From Bog-473 sp963807775 (GTDB lineage: Bacteria; Actinomycetota; Acidimicrobiia; Acidimicrobiales; RAAP-2): DNA of 64,000 nt. The notes under the pieces were generated by a model. It was not told the origin of the DNA. It made no database searches and worked only from the letters and a program-made list of their open reading frames with translations. This document shows positions 1 through 9,211 of the stretch, piece after piece. Positions within the stretch are counted from its first letter, which is position 1; each line of letters starts with the position of its first letter. Made by a program: the position numbers and the translations under genes. The stretch is from the NCBI GenBank assembly GCA_963807775.1, contig CAWECY010000017.1, positions 682,001 through 746,000 of the forward strand. Direction: 5' to 3'.

Positions 1-2101
1 GACCGAGACCCCCTGCGAGTTCTGCACGGTGACGTTCACACACCGCGGACTCGAAGAGTTGGGCGGGATCACCGTGATGGACGTCTCGGTCTGCGCCAGG
101 ATCTGGCCGTTGCCCATTGAGCCGAACGTGACCGACGACGCATTGGCGAAACCGCCGCCGTAGATGGTGATGGCACCCCCGCCGCTGACCGGGCCCGTAT
201 TGGGCGCGATGGCCGCCACGGACGGGCAGCCGTCGGCGCCCTGGAGCGCGATGGCCAGGTTCTGATCGATGGGTGAGCCCAGGCCGCTGGCGCCTGTGCC
301 CGCCGGGAAGTCACCGCCGTGCGAGTCGGTGAAGTCGTTGTTGCCCACCGTGATGGCGGTGTAGTTGGCGCTGCCACCGGCGGCGTAGAGGGCAGGCCCG
401 ACGCGACCCGAACGGGAAGTAGCAGCCCTGATTGGTGTCGGCGAAGAGTCCGGCGTTGGTGGGCGCCGCCACGCTGGTGCCGCCGTACGCGGTCCAGCTG
501 CCCTCGAAGTAGGCCACGACCCCGCCGGACTGGGGGTCCGACGGGTAGACGATGTCGGGCACCGACCGGCAGCCCGTCGTCGGTTGCCCGCACGGGTCGG
601 GGCTGGTGACGAGGGGCTGGCCCGGGTTGCGGGCCCACTCCTCGGAGAAGCCGCCTCCACCGGCGCCACTGCTGCTGCCGCGGAAGATCAAGTTGGCGCA
701 CGTGGAGGCCGGCTGGCCCAGGCAGTCGTTCCACACCGTCTGCGACGATGCCGATGACGTGACCAACGAGGTGCCGCCGGCGCTGACCACGTCGGGCTGC
801 GCCCCGGGGTCGTCGATGGCCAGGTTGGTGTCGCCATTGTCGGGGAAGCAGTCCTCGGATCCCGCGTCCCCCGCGGCGGCGATCATGGTCTGCCCCTGCA
901 TGGCCATCTGGGAGAAGATCTCGTTCTCCTCCCCCACGTCGCTGCCGGCGATGGCCTCGCAATTGCCCCAGCTCGTCGTGACGACCCGCGCCACGTCGTC
1001 GCTGGCGATCTTTTGGAAGAGGTCGATTGCGGTGACGTCGTTGTTGTTGGGTGCCTCGTACACGACCAGCGAGGCGTCGGGCGCGTTGTAGCTGCCCAAC
1101 TCCACGTCGAGAGCGGCCTCGCCGCTGCCCGCGGCAGGTCCCCCGACAGGCCCGTCGACGACCTCGTTGCGGATGGAATTGGACAGGCCGTAACAGTTCA
1201 TGAAGGCCTGAACGTCACTCTGCAGGTACTGCTCGAACTCGACGATGGCGATGGTCTGCCCGATGCCGGTCCGGCCCTGGCCGAAGAGCTGGTTGAGACC
1301 GAAGATGTTCGACATCTCGGTCGAGGTGTAGATGCCGGTGCCCGCGGACTCTTGCGCGGCCGGGCAGGCCTGGGGCGTGCTGGCGTGGGCCGTCTCGGCG
1401 TGGCCGTGCTGCTCCGGTGCCGCCGTGGCGCCGGTGGACGCGGGGGCAGGCGTCGGCGCCGGCGTCGGCGGTGTGTCCGAGTGCTTCAGCATCGAGTGCT
1501 CTTGAAACAGGCCGTTCAGGCCGACCACGCCGGTCACCGTCCCGGCCAGCGAGGCCGGGACGTTCAGCGCCGACGTGTTGACCAGCGCTCGGCGTTGGTC
1601 GGGCGCCTGCACCGTCTCGAGGGACGTCCCGAATGCCGCCGAGACGGCCGAGACCGCGCCGCTGACGGGCACGAGATTGCTGTCCGGCTCGAGCGCGCCC
1701 ACGGTCAGGCCCTGGCTACGCAGGGCGGAGGACACCTGTGCCACCTCGGCCGCCGATGGTCCGTAGTCAGCCGCAAACTGAGACGGGGTGATGTAGTGGC
1801 GGTAGTCGGGGGACCCGGGTGTGGACACAGCGGCGACAGCCTGAGCCAGGCCCGCCGGGTTCTGCCCGGCCAGTGCGACGTCGACCTGCAGCACCTGGCT
1901 CGCCGGAGCCGCCCCCAGATGTGCCACGTCGCTCGGCAGGGCCGGCACTGCCTGGGGCAGAGCGAACCGACCCGCCGGAATGGCGGACGACTTGGAGGAA
2001 GAGGACGAGGCTCCTGCGATGCCGGGAACCAGCGCGGTGCCGCCGACGATCAGCACACCGAGAGCGACGGAGAGCACGCCGCCCCTCCGGTGTCCACGCA
2101 T
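1..2101 (-). CDS. S53 family (sedolisin/pro-kumamolisin) peptidase, 3'-partial, with frameshift
   Basis: Secreted acid serine-carboxyl protease. A signal peptide (Arg-rich start, then a hydrophobic stretch to about residue 32) is followed by a pro-kumamolisin activation domain (about 50-190) and the S53 catalytic domain. The Glu-x3-Asp pair is in GEAALDVEL, the oxyanion Asp in AAAGDAGS, and the nucleophile Ser in YGGTSVAAP. The ATG at 2101 overlaps the rarA stop by one base (TGATG), suggesting coupling. At about 395-430 the frame breaks: after the catalytic Ser the homologous reading (ALYAAGGSANYTAI) resumes in another frame. That frame runs off the left edge through what looks like an IPT/TIG beta domain (SVAAIAPNTGPVSGGG). 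The break is probably a one-base sequence error, but a real truncation is possible. Family assignment is firm; substrate unknown. Confidence 0.5.
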
Positions 2102-3417
2102 CACGAATCGGCCTCCCTGTCTCGCCCTGTCCCGCCCGGGTCCTCGCCACGTTCGGCACCGTGCGACGTCGGCTCGTAGTACACGCGACCCTCGAGTGCC
2201 TCAGGACGATACTGCTGCTCGACCGCCCCAGATGGGTCGTCATGCGGGTAGATGTATCCCTCGCCGTGCCCGAGGGACCCCGCACCCTTGTAGTGGGCGT
2301 CACGCAGGTGCATGGGGACTTCCTGGGTCACTCCGGAACGGACGTCGGCCTGGGCCCGGCCCAGCGCCGTGGCGACGGCGTTCGACTTGGGCGCCCGGGC
2401 AAGGTAGATCACCGCCTCGGCCAGGTTCAACGCCGCCTCGGGCAGCCCCACGTACTCGACCGCTCGGGCCGCCGCCTCGGCCACGAGCAACGCCTGTGGG
2501 TCGGCCAGCCCGATGTCCTCGCTGGCCAGGATCACCATGCGGCGGGCCAGGAACCGGGCGTCCTCCCCCGCCTCGATCATGCGGGCCATCCAGTACAGGC
2601 CGGCGTCGGGGTCCGAGCCCCGCACGCTTTTGATCAGCGCGCTGATCTGGTCGTAGTGCTCGTCCGCACCCTGATGGAACAGGCGCCCGTCCCGGGCCCG
2701 GGCCATGTCGTCCATCGTCAGGACGATCGGTGCCGCCCCTCTCTCCCGCTCCGGCTCGGCCCGAGCCAGGGCCGCCGCCACCTCGACGGTGGTCAGGGCC
2801 GCCCGGGCGTCGCCCTCGCAGGCCGCCACCACGGCGTCAACCGCGGCCGCGTCGGCGTCGGCACCCTCGAGCTCAAGGCCCCGCCGGACCAGCGTGCGCA
2901 GGTCGTCCGACGTCAAGGGGTGCAACCGCCACAGCGAGGTCCGGCTCAACAGGGGCGGATTCACCTCGAAGAAGGGGTTCTCGGTGGTGGCGCCGATGAG
3001 CACGACCAGCCCGTCCTCCACGGCGGGGAGCAACACGTCCTGCTGGGACTTGCTGAAGCGGTGCACCTCGTCGATGAAGAGCATGGTGCCCTGGCCGCGC
3101 TCGCCCAGGCGGCGCTCGGCGTCGGCCAGGGCCTCACGGACGTCCTTTACGCCCGCCGCGGTGGCCGACAACGTGGTCAGGTGCTTGGCCGTCGTGTCGG
3201 CCAGGAGATGAGCCAACGTGGTCTTCCCCGTACCGGCGGGGCCCCAGAGGATGGAGGACGGGACCCGGTCGGACTCGGCCAGCAGGCGCAAGGGGGCACC
3301 GGGGCCGACAAGGTGGTGCTGGCCCACGACCTCATCGAGGGTGCGGGGGCGCAGGCGGGCGGCGAGCGGAGCCTGGCGGCGCAGGCGGCGGTCGGCGGCG
3401 TCGTCGAAGAGGCTCAC
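2101..3417 (-). CDS. rarA: Replication-associated recombination protein A (RarA/MgsA), AAA+ ATPase
   Basis: Clamp-loader-like AAA+ ATPase acting at stalled replication forks. The 438-residue protein has Walker A GPAGTGKTT (about residue 60), Walker B MLFIDEVHRF (about 113), sensor 1 IGATTENPFFEVN and the C-terminal tetramerisation region typical of the family. Length matches RarA homologues (430-450). It sits downstream of aspS on the same strand, a common actinobacterial order, with 268 bp between them holding a 98-bp palindromic repeat. Its stop overlaps the start of the S53 peptidase gene, an unrelated function that is probably co-transcribed. The first residues, MSLFDDAADRRLRRQAPLAARLRP, fit the family start. 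Confidence 0.5.
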   Translation of the reverse strand: MSLFDDAADRRLRRQAPLAARLRPRTLDEVVGQHHLVGPGAPLRLLAESDRVPSSILWGPAGTGKTTLAHLLADTTAKHLTTLSATAAGVKDVREALADAERRLGERGQGTMLFIDEVHRFSKSQQDVLLPAVEDGLVVLIGATTENPFFEVNPPLLSRTSLWRLHPLTSDDLRTLVRRGLELEGADADAAAVDAVVAACEGDARAALTTVEVAAALARAEPERERGAAPIVLTMDDMARARDGRLFHQGADEHYDQISALIKSVRGSDPDAGLYWMARMIEAGEDARFLARRMVILASEDIGLADPQALLVAEAAARAVEYVGLPEAALNLAEAVIYLARAPKSNAVATALGRAQADVRSGVTQEVPMHLRDAHYKGAGSLGHGEGYIYPHDDPSGAVEQQYRPEALEGRVYYEPTSHGAERGEDPGGTGRDREADS

Positions 3418-3512
3418 GTCGACGTGGTGCGGGCCGGGGCTCGTCCGGCTCCGGTTAACGTCGTCTCACTGGTGCATTCCCCGGAGACGACGGCCTTCGC
3501 CATGGCTTTGTG

Positions 3513-3610
3513 GAGCTGTATACGCGGCCGCGCTACCCGTTTCTGGCTGAATCGGGTACCTCTGACTACACAATTCGGGCCGATTCGGGTAGGGGGAACC
3601 CATATACGCC
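3513..3610 (-). repeat. 98-bp double-palindrome repeat, copy A
   Basis: Two 27-bp imperfect palindromes separated by 6 bp: CTACCCG...CGGGTAC and CTACACA...CGGGTAG. They lie inside flanks GAGCTGTATA (left) and CCCATATACG (right) that can pair. The first palindrome has a perfect TACCCG/CGGGTA core. Same architecture and spacing as the copies at 27212 and 34103; GAGCTGTATA is identical in the 34103 copy. It lies about 95 bp upstream of rarA and 75 bp downstream of aspS. I see no conserved peptide, so an RNA or DNA structure is more likely than coding. Confidence 0.5.
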
Positions 3611-3685
3611 AGCCGGCAACGGCGACCGGGTGACCCTCATGTATCGACGGGCGCAGCGGCGGAGATCGACGCATCGGCTCGCGCC

Positions 3686-5554
3686 TCAACTCGGCGACGG
3701 GTTCGGCGCCTCTTCCTCTCCCGATCCTGCGTCCGTGCCCAGCGAGTCCGGCGGCGCCTTGAGCGTGGGCGGCACCACCACCCGGATCCCCAGCTCGGCC
3801 AGCGAGGCCGCCGGAAGTGGCGTTGGCGCCCCCGTCAACGGGTCGGCCCCGGACTGCGTCTTCGGGTAGGCGATGACCTCGCGGATGTTCTCCTCGCCGG
3901 CCAGGATCGCCGCCAGCCGGTCCACCCCGAAGGCGAACCCGGCATGCGGCGGCGCCCCGTAGCGGAAGGCGCCCAGCAGGAATCCGAAGCGGGCCTCGGC
4001 CTCGGCGGCGCCGATCCCGAGCGCGGCGAACACCCGCTCCTGGATGTCACTCCGATGGATACGGACCGACCCCGATCCGAGCTCCCAGCCGTTCAGCACC
4101 AGGTCGTAGGCCTGCGAGCGCACGGCCATCGGGTCCGTCTCCAGCAGGGCCAGGTCCTCGGGGTAGGGCATCGTGAAGGGGTGATGCGCCGGCTGGGGGT
4201 GCCCGTCGGCCCCGTAGCCCTCGAACATGGGGAAGTCGACCACCCACACGTAGCGGTGCGGCCCCTCACCCACCGGCGGCGATCCCAGTCCCGTGCGCAG
4301 CGTGCCCAACACCGTGCAGGCGGTGCGGTACTCGTCCGCCACCGCCAGGACGAGGTCCCCCGGTCGCGCCTGGGTCTGGGACAGGACGGCCTCGCGCTCT
4401 TGCTCCGAGAGGTGGCGCGCCAGGGGGCCGTCCAGCGGTGCGCCGGCGTCGTCGGTGACCCGGAACCAGGCCAGCCCGGCGGCGCCCGCCTTCTTGGCCT
4501 GCTCGGTCAGCTCGTCCAGCCGGCTCCGTGGGAGCACGGCCCCGCCCTCGACCACCAGCGCCTTGACCGTCGGCGACGAGAAGGCCTTCACCTCCGTCTT
4601 CTCGAAGGCCAGGGTCAGGTCGACCAGCTCCATGCCGAAGCGCAGGTCGGGCTTGTCCGTGCCGTAGAAGTCGAGCGCTTCGGACCAGGTCATGCGCTCA
4701 ATCGGCGGGGGCCGCTCTCCCGTTGCGGCCTCGGCGGCGTCCAACACGGACTCGGAGACGAAGCCCATCACGTCGTCCTGGCTGGCGAAAGAGCACTCCA
4801 TGTCCAGCTGCATGAACTCGAACTGGCGGTCGGCGCGCAGGTCCTCGTCGCGCAGGCATCGGGCGATCTGGAAGTAGCGGTCGAATCCGCCCACCATCAG
4901 CAGCTGCTTGGCCAACTGCGGGCTCTGCGGCAGTGCGTAGAACGAGCCGTGGTGCAGGCGCGCCGGCACAGAGAACTCGCGTGAACCCTCGGGGGTGGGC
5001 GCCCACAGCAGCGGCGTCTCCACCTCGACGAAACCCTGTCGCACCATGGCGGCCCGGATGGCCGCGTTGACCCGCGCCCGCAGGCGGAGGTTGTGCTGCA
5101 TGCGCGAGCGGCGCAGGTCGACGTAGCGGTACTTCAGGCGGACCGGCTCGTCGGACTCGGCCCGGTCGTCGACGGAGAACGGCGGCGGCTCCGCCTCGTT
5201 GAGCACGACGACGGTGCAGTCACCGATCTCGACCTCGCCGGTGTCCAGGCCGGGGTTCACGGTGCCCTCCGGCCGCCGCCGCACCGTCCCCGTCACCGCG
5301 ATCACCCACTCGCTGCGCACGTCGACCATGCCGTCGACCACGCACTGGATGATCCCCGTGTGGTCGCGCAGGTCGACAAAGGCCAGGTGCTCGCCGTGCT
5401 CGCGCCGGCGGGCCACCCAGCCGCACAGCGTGACCTGGGCGTCGGCGTCGGCGTCGGCGGTGCGCAGGACCCCGCACAGGTGTGTGCGCATGGCCGTGGG
5501 GTGGTTCGGCTGTTCCTCCGTCTGGCTGGCGTGGTCGTTCATGTCCTCGGTCAT
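3686..5554 (-). CDS. aspS: Aspartyl-tRNA synthetase
   Basis: Class II aminoacyl-tRNA synthetase charging tRNA-Asp (possibly also tRNA-Asn; I cannot decide this from sequence alone). N-terminal OB fold (about 22-130), motif 2 around CLRDEDLRADRQFEFMQLD, a GAD insertion domain (about 300-420) and motif 3 in HAGFAFGVDRLAAIL, followed by the bacterial AspRS tail EVIAYPKTQSGADPL. The ATG at 5554 overlaps the hisS stop (ATGA), supporting that start. The conserved part begins at an internal Met (MRTHLCGVLR, 5491), so a 601-residue form is an alternative. The Ser/Pro/Glu-rich C-terminus is not conserved. Part of the relA-hisS-aspS-rarA series. Confidence 0.5.
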   Translation of the reverse strand: MTEDMNDHASQTEEQPNHPTAMRTHLCGVLRTADADADAQVTLCGWVARRREHGEHLAFVDLRDHTGIIQCVVDGMVDVRSEWVIAVTGTVRRRPEGTVNPGLDTGEVEIGDCTVVVLNEAEPPPFSVDDRAESDEPVRLKYRYVDLRRSRMQHNLRLRARVNAAIRAAMVRQGFVEVETPLLWAPTPEGSREFSVPARLHHGSFYALPQSPQLAKQLLMVGGFDRYFQIARCLRDEDLRADRQFEFMQLDMECSFASQDDVMGFVSESVLDAAEAATGERPPPIERMTWSEALDFYGTDKPDLRFGMELVDLTLAFEKTEVKAFSSPTVKALVVEGGAVLPRSRLDELTEQAKKAGAAGLAWFRVTDDAGAPLDGPLARHLSEQEREAVLSQTQARPGDLVLAVADEYRTACTVLGTLRTGLGSPPVGEGPHRYVWVVDFPMFEGYGADGHPQPAHHPFTMPYPEDLALLETDPMAVRSQAYDLVLNGWELGSGSVRIHRSDIQERVFAALGIGAAEAEARFGFLLGAFRYGAPPHAGFAFGVDRLAAILAGEENIREVIAYPKTQSGADPLTGAPTPLPAASLAELGIRVVVPPTLKAPPDSLGTDAGSGEEEAPNPSPS

Positions 5555-6891
5555 TGCTTCGGGGTCCGGGCATTTTCCACGAACGCCGCCAGCTCGGCCA
5601 CCACGTCCCCCCGGGCGACCGTGCGCTGCTCGTCGTCACTGCGCAGGGGCCGGAACCCGACCGTCCCCGCCTCGAGCTCCTTGGGGCCCACCACCAGCGC
5701 CACCAGGGCGCCCGAGCGGTCGGCCGACTTGATCTGGGATTTCATGGAACGGCCGTCGAAGGCCCGGTCGGCCCGCAGCCCGGACCGGCGCAGCTCGGCC
5801 GTCAACGACACCGCCGCCTCGCCACCCGCCGTGTCGATCACGTAGGCGTGCAGTGGCGCCCCCGCCACGGCGGCGTCCGTCGACCACGCCCCCTCGGCGT
5901 CACAGGCCATCAGCACCCGCTCGATCCCGATCCCGAACCCGATGCCGGGCGTGGGTTCACCGCCGAGCAGCTCCACCAGCCCGTCGTAGCGCCCGCCTCC
6001 GCCGATGCCGTTCTGCGCCGCATCGAGCGCTTCGGCGGCGAACTCGAACGTGGTCCGGGTGTAGTAGTCGAAGCCTCGCACCAGGCGGTGGTCGATCACG
6101 TAGCCGACGCCGACCGAGTCCAGGCCGACCCGCACCCGCTCGAAGTGGGCCCGGCAGGGGTCGCACAAGTGGTCCAGGAAGTGCGGCGCGTCCTCGGTGG
6201 CCGCCCGGCACTCGGCCGTCTTGCAGTCGAGCACCCGCAGCGGGTTCTCCAAGTGGCGCTCCCGGTGCGCCGGGCACAGCTGGTCGACCCGCTCGGCCAG
6301 GTACGCCGCCAGCAGCGCCACGTACCCCGGCCTGCACACCGAGTCGCCCATGGAGTAGAGCTTGAGCGTCACCTGCCGGAGCCCCAGCCCGGCGAAGAAG
6401 TCGTAGGCCAGCGCCACCACCTCGACGTCCAGATCGGCATCGGCCGGGCCGAGCGCCTCCACCCCGAGTTGGTAGTGCTGGCGGAAGCGGCCCTGCTGGG
6501 GGTTCTCGTGGCGGAACGAGGGCGCCACGTACCAGGCCTTCCAGGGCGGCACGGGGTGGTGCTGCACGAAGGCCCGGGCGATGGGGGCGGTGCCCTCGGG
6601 GCGCAGGGCCATCAGCTGGCCGTCGCGGTCCTCGAAGACGTACATCTCCTTGCCCACGACCTCGCTGGCCTCCCCGATGCCGCGTAGGAAGACCCCGGCG
6701 TGCTCGAGGATCGGGGTGAGCGCCAGGCCGTACCCCGCGCCCTCGGCCAGCCCGGCGAAACGGGCCACCGTCACCTCCCAGCGGCGCGACTCGGGCCACA
6801 GCACGTCGTGCATGCCCTTGGGCGTGCGCGCCGGGACCACGGCCGCCGATGACGACGACCGCTCGGGCGGCGCGGACGATCCCGCTGTCAA
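5551..6891 (-). CDS. hisS: Histidyl-tRNA synthetase
   Basis: Class II synthetase charging tRNA-His. After a non-conserved Ser/Pro-rich leader the family start TPKGMHDVLWPES appears at about residue 24. Motif 2 lies in YVAPSFRHENPQQGRFRQ, the HisA motif is LVRGFDYYTRTTFEF and GGGGRYDGL follows; a C-terminal anticodon-binding domain completes 446 residues. The gene is 31 bp downstream of relA and overlaps aspS by 4 bases (ATGA). The leader may be over-called, but no better in-frame start with a clear ribosome site is visible. Confidence 0.5.
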   Translation of the reverse strand: MTAGSSAPPERSSSSAAVVPARTPKGMHDVLWPESRRWEVTVARFAGLAEGAGYGLALTPILEHAGVFLRGIGEASEVVGKEMYVFEDRDGQLMALRPEGTAPIARAFVQHHPVPPWKAWYVAPSFRHENPQQGRFRQHYQLGVEALGPADADLDVEVVALAYDFFAGLGLRQVTLKLYSMGDSVCRPGYVALLAAYLAERVDQLCPAHRERHLENPLRVLDCKTAECRAATEDAPHFLDHLCDPCRAHFERVRVGLDSVGVGYVIDHRLVRGFDYYTRTTFEFAAEALDAAQNGIGGGGRYDGLVELLGGEPTPGIGFGIGIERVLMACDAEGAWSTDAAVAGAPLHAYVIDTAGGEAAVSLTAELRRSGLRADRAFDGRSMKSQIKSADRSGALVALVVGPKELEAGTVGFRPLRSDDEQRTVARGDVVAELAAFVENARTPKQ

Positions 6892-6921
6892 AGAAGGCTC
6901 CTCACGGCATGGTGGAAAGGG

Positions 6922-9174
6922 TCAGGCTTTCTTGCCAGGGAGCTGACGATAGGCGTCGAACACCCCGTCCAAGTGCTTCAGCGCGCTGATCAAGGAGTGC
7001 AGATGGGTCGGGTCGGCCAGCTCGACGTCGAAGGCCATCCGGCTCACCCGATCCGGCGTCGTCGCCGTGCGCGCCGCCACGATGTTGAGGTGGTGCTCGG
7101 ACACCACCCGCGACACGTCGGCCAGCAGGCGGGACCGGTCGAAGGCCTGCACCTCAATAGTCGCCACGAAGACGCCTTCGCTCCCCCGGTCCCACTCCAC
7201 CTCAATCAACCGCTCCCGGGACTGGTCGGCCAACGCGGTGGCGTTGGAGCAGTCGGCCCGGTGCACCGACACCCCCCGGCCCTGGGTGACGAAGCCGATG
7301 ATCTGGTCGCCCGGCACGGGCGTGCAGCACCGGGCCAGGTGGATCATCACGTCGTCGAGACCCTCGACGTAGACCCCCGCCCCCGTGCGGCGCCCACCGG
7401 CCCGCGGTCGGGTCGGCCCCGGCAGCGCCGTCGTGGGCAACTGGTCCTCGGCTTCGCCCCCGCCCCGCAGCACCTTGGTCAGGCGCTGGACGATCGACTG
7501 CGCCGAGACCTGCGACTCGCCGATGGAGGCGTACAGCGCATCCAGGTCGGCCAGGTTCATCGACTCGGCCACCTCGAGCAGCGCGGCCGAGCCCAGGAGC
7601 TTGTGCAGCGGCAGCCCCTCTCGCCGGAGCGCCCGGGCCAACTCCTCCCGGCCGTTCTCAATGGCATCCTCGCGCCGCTCGCGCGAGAACCACTGGCGGA
7701 TCTTGTTGCGCGCCCTGGTCGACGCCACGATCTGCAGCCAGTCCCGCGACGGCCCGGCCGTGGCGGACTTCGACGTGAAGATCTCCACGGTGTCGGCCGA
7801 CGACAGCTGCGTCTCCAAAGGCACCAGCCGACCGTTCACCCGGGCCCCGATGCAGCGGTGGCCCACCTCGGTGTGGATGGCGTAGGCGAAGTCGACCGGG
7901 GTCGAGCGCGCCGGCAGGGCGATCACCTTGCCCTTGGGCGTGAAGACGTAGACCTCGTCCTGCTCCAGGTCGAGCTTCAGGGCCTCCAAGAACTCGATCG
8001 GGTCGTCGGTCTGGCGGTCCACGTCGGCGATGCGCTGCAGCCACGCCATCTCCGAGGAATGGTCCTCCTTGGACTTGTAGCCCCAGTGCGCCGCGATCCC
8101 GTACTCGGCGCGGTGGTGCATCTCCGAGGTCCGGATCTGCACCTCGACCGGCTTGCCGTCGAGCCCGATGACCGTCGTGTGCAGCGACTGGTACATGTTG
8201 AATTTGGGCGTGTTGATGTAGTCCTTGAAGCGCCCGTGCACCGGCGCCCAGATGGCGTGGATGGCCCCCAGCGCGGCCCAGCAGTCCTTCTCGGAGTCGA
8301 CGACCACCCGGATGGCCACCAGGTCGTTGATGTCGTCGAACTCCTTGCCCCGCACGACCATCTTCTCGTAGATGGACCACAGGTGCTTCGGCCGCCCGGT
8401 GACGTCCGCCGCGACGCCCATCTCCTCCAGCCGCTCGCGCACGTGCACCAGGACCCGCTCGAGATATTCCTCACGCTGCGGCGCCCGGGCCGCCACCATC
8501 TGCTCGATCTCTGCGTAGCGCTTCGGGTGCAGTGTGGCGAAGGCGAGGTCCTCGAGCTGCCAGCGCACCTGTTGCACCCCGAGGCGGTGCGCCAGTGGCG
8601 CGTACACGTCGAAGGTCTCCTGGGCGGTGCGCCGCTGCTTCCATTCGGGCATCACCGCCAGGGTGCGCATGTTGTGCAGCCGGTCGGCCAGCTTGATCAG
8701 CAGCACTCGCCAGTCGTCGGCCATGGCCACGAGCATCTTGCGGATGGTCGCCGCCTGCTGTGCCTCCTTGGAGTTGAACTGCAGCCGGTCCAGCTTGGTC
8801 ACGCCGTCGACCACCCGGGCCACCCCGTCGCCGAACTCGTCGTGGATGGACGCCAGCGTGAGCCCGGTGTCCTCCACGGCGTCGTGCAGCAGGGCGGCCG
8901 CTACGGTCTGGGCGTCCAGTCCCAACTCGGCCACGATGGTCGCCACCGCCACCGGGTGCGTGATGTAGGGCTCGCCCGAGCGCCGGAACTGCCCGTCGTG
9001 CGCCCGCTGGGCCACCTGCCCCGCCTCGACGATCATGGCCGTCTCGTCCTCAGGCCGGTGGCGGGCGAACTCGGCCAGCAGGGGCGCCAACAGGTCCGTC
9101 AGCGCTCGATCCTGCTCCTGCGCCGCCGCCTCGGGCGGGGCGTCAGCGGGAGTCACCCGCGTGAGGGCCACCAT
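6922..9174 (-). CDS. relA: Bifunctional (p)ppGpp synthetase/hydrolase (RelA/SpoT/Rsh)
   Basis: Stringent-response enzyme making and degrading (p)ppGpp. Domain order over 750 residues: HD hydrolase with LLHDAVEDTG (about 92-101), synthetase with MYQSLHTTVIG (about 320), TGS domain (YVFTPKGKVIALPARSTP, about 410), helical/zinc-finger-like part (LARCCTPVPGDQIIGFV) and a C-terminal ACT domain. The intact HDxxED motif predicts active hydrolase, as in Mycobacterium Rel. It follows secF closely (38 bp gap) with no apt gene between, unlike many Actinobacteria. The start follows VALTRVTPADAPPEAAAQEQ; the N-terminus is variable in the family. Confidence 0.5.
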   Translation of the reverse strand: MVALTRVTPADAPPEAAAQEQDRALTDLLAPLLAEFARHRPEDETAMIVEAGQVAQRAHDGQFRRSGEPYITHPVAVATIVAELGLDAQTVAAALLHDAVEDTGLTLASIHDEFGDGVARVVDGVTKLDRLQFNSKEAQQAATIRKMLVAMADDWRVLLIKLADRLHNMRTLAVMPEWKQRRTAQETFDVYAPLAHRLGVQQVRWQLEDLAFATLHPKRYAEIEQMVAARAPQREEYLERVLVHVRERLEEMGVAADVTGRPKHLWSIYEKMVVRGKEFDDINDLVAIRVVVDSEKDCWAALGAIHAIWAPVHGRFKDYINTPKFNMYQSLHTTVIGLDGKPVEVQIRTSEMHHRAEYGIAAHWGYKSKEDHSSEMAWLQRIADVDRQTDDPIEFLEALKLDLEQDEVYVFTPKGKVIALPARSTPVDFAYAIHTEVGHRCIGARVNGRLVPLETQLSSADTVEIFTSKSATAGPSRDWLQIVASTRARNKIRQWFSRERREDAIENGREELARALRREGLPLHKLLGSAALLEVAESMNLADLDALYASIGESQVSAQSIVQRLTKVLRGGGEAEDQLPTTALPGPTRPRAGGRRTGAGVYVEGLDDVMIHLARCCTPVPGDQIIGFVTQGRGVSVHRADCSNATALADQSRERLIEVEWDRGSEGVFVATIEVQAFDRSRLLADVSRVVSEHHLNIVAARTATTPDRVSRMAFDVELADPTHLHSLISALKHLDGVFDAYRQLPGKKA

Positions 9175-9211
9175 CCATACAGGATAGGCGCCCGGGGAAT
9201 CGCCCTAGGCG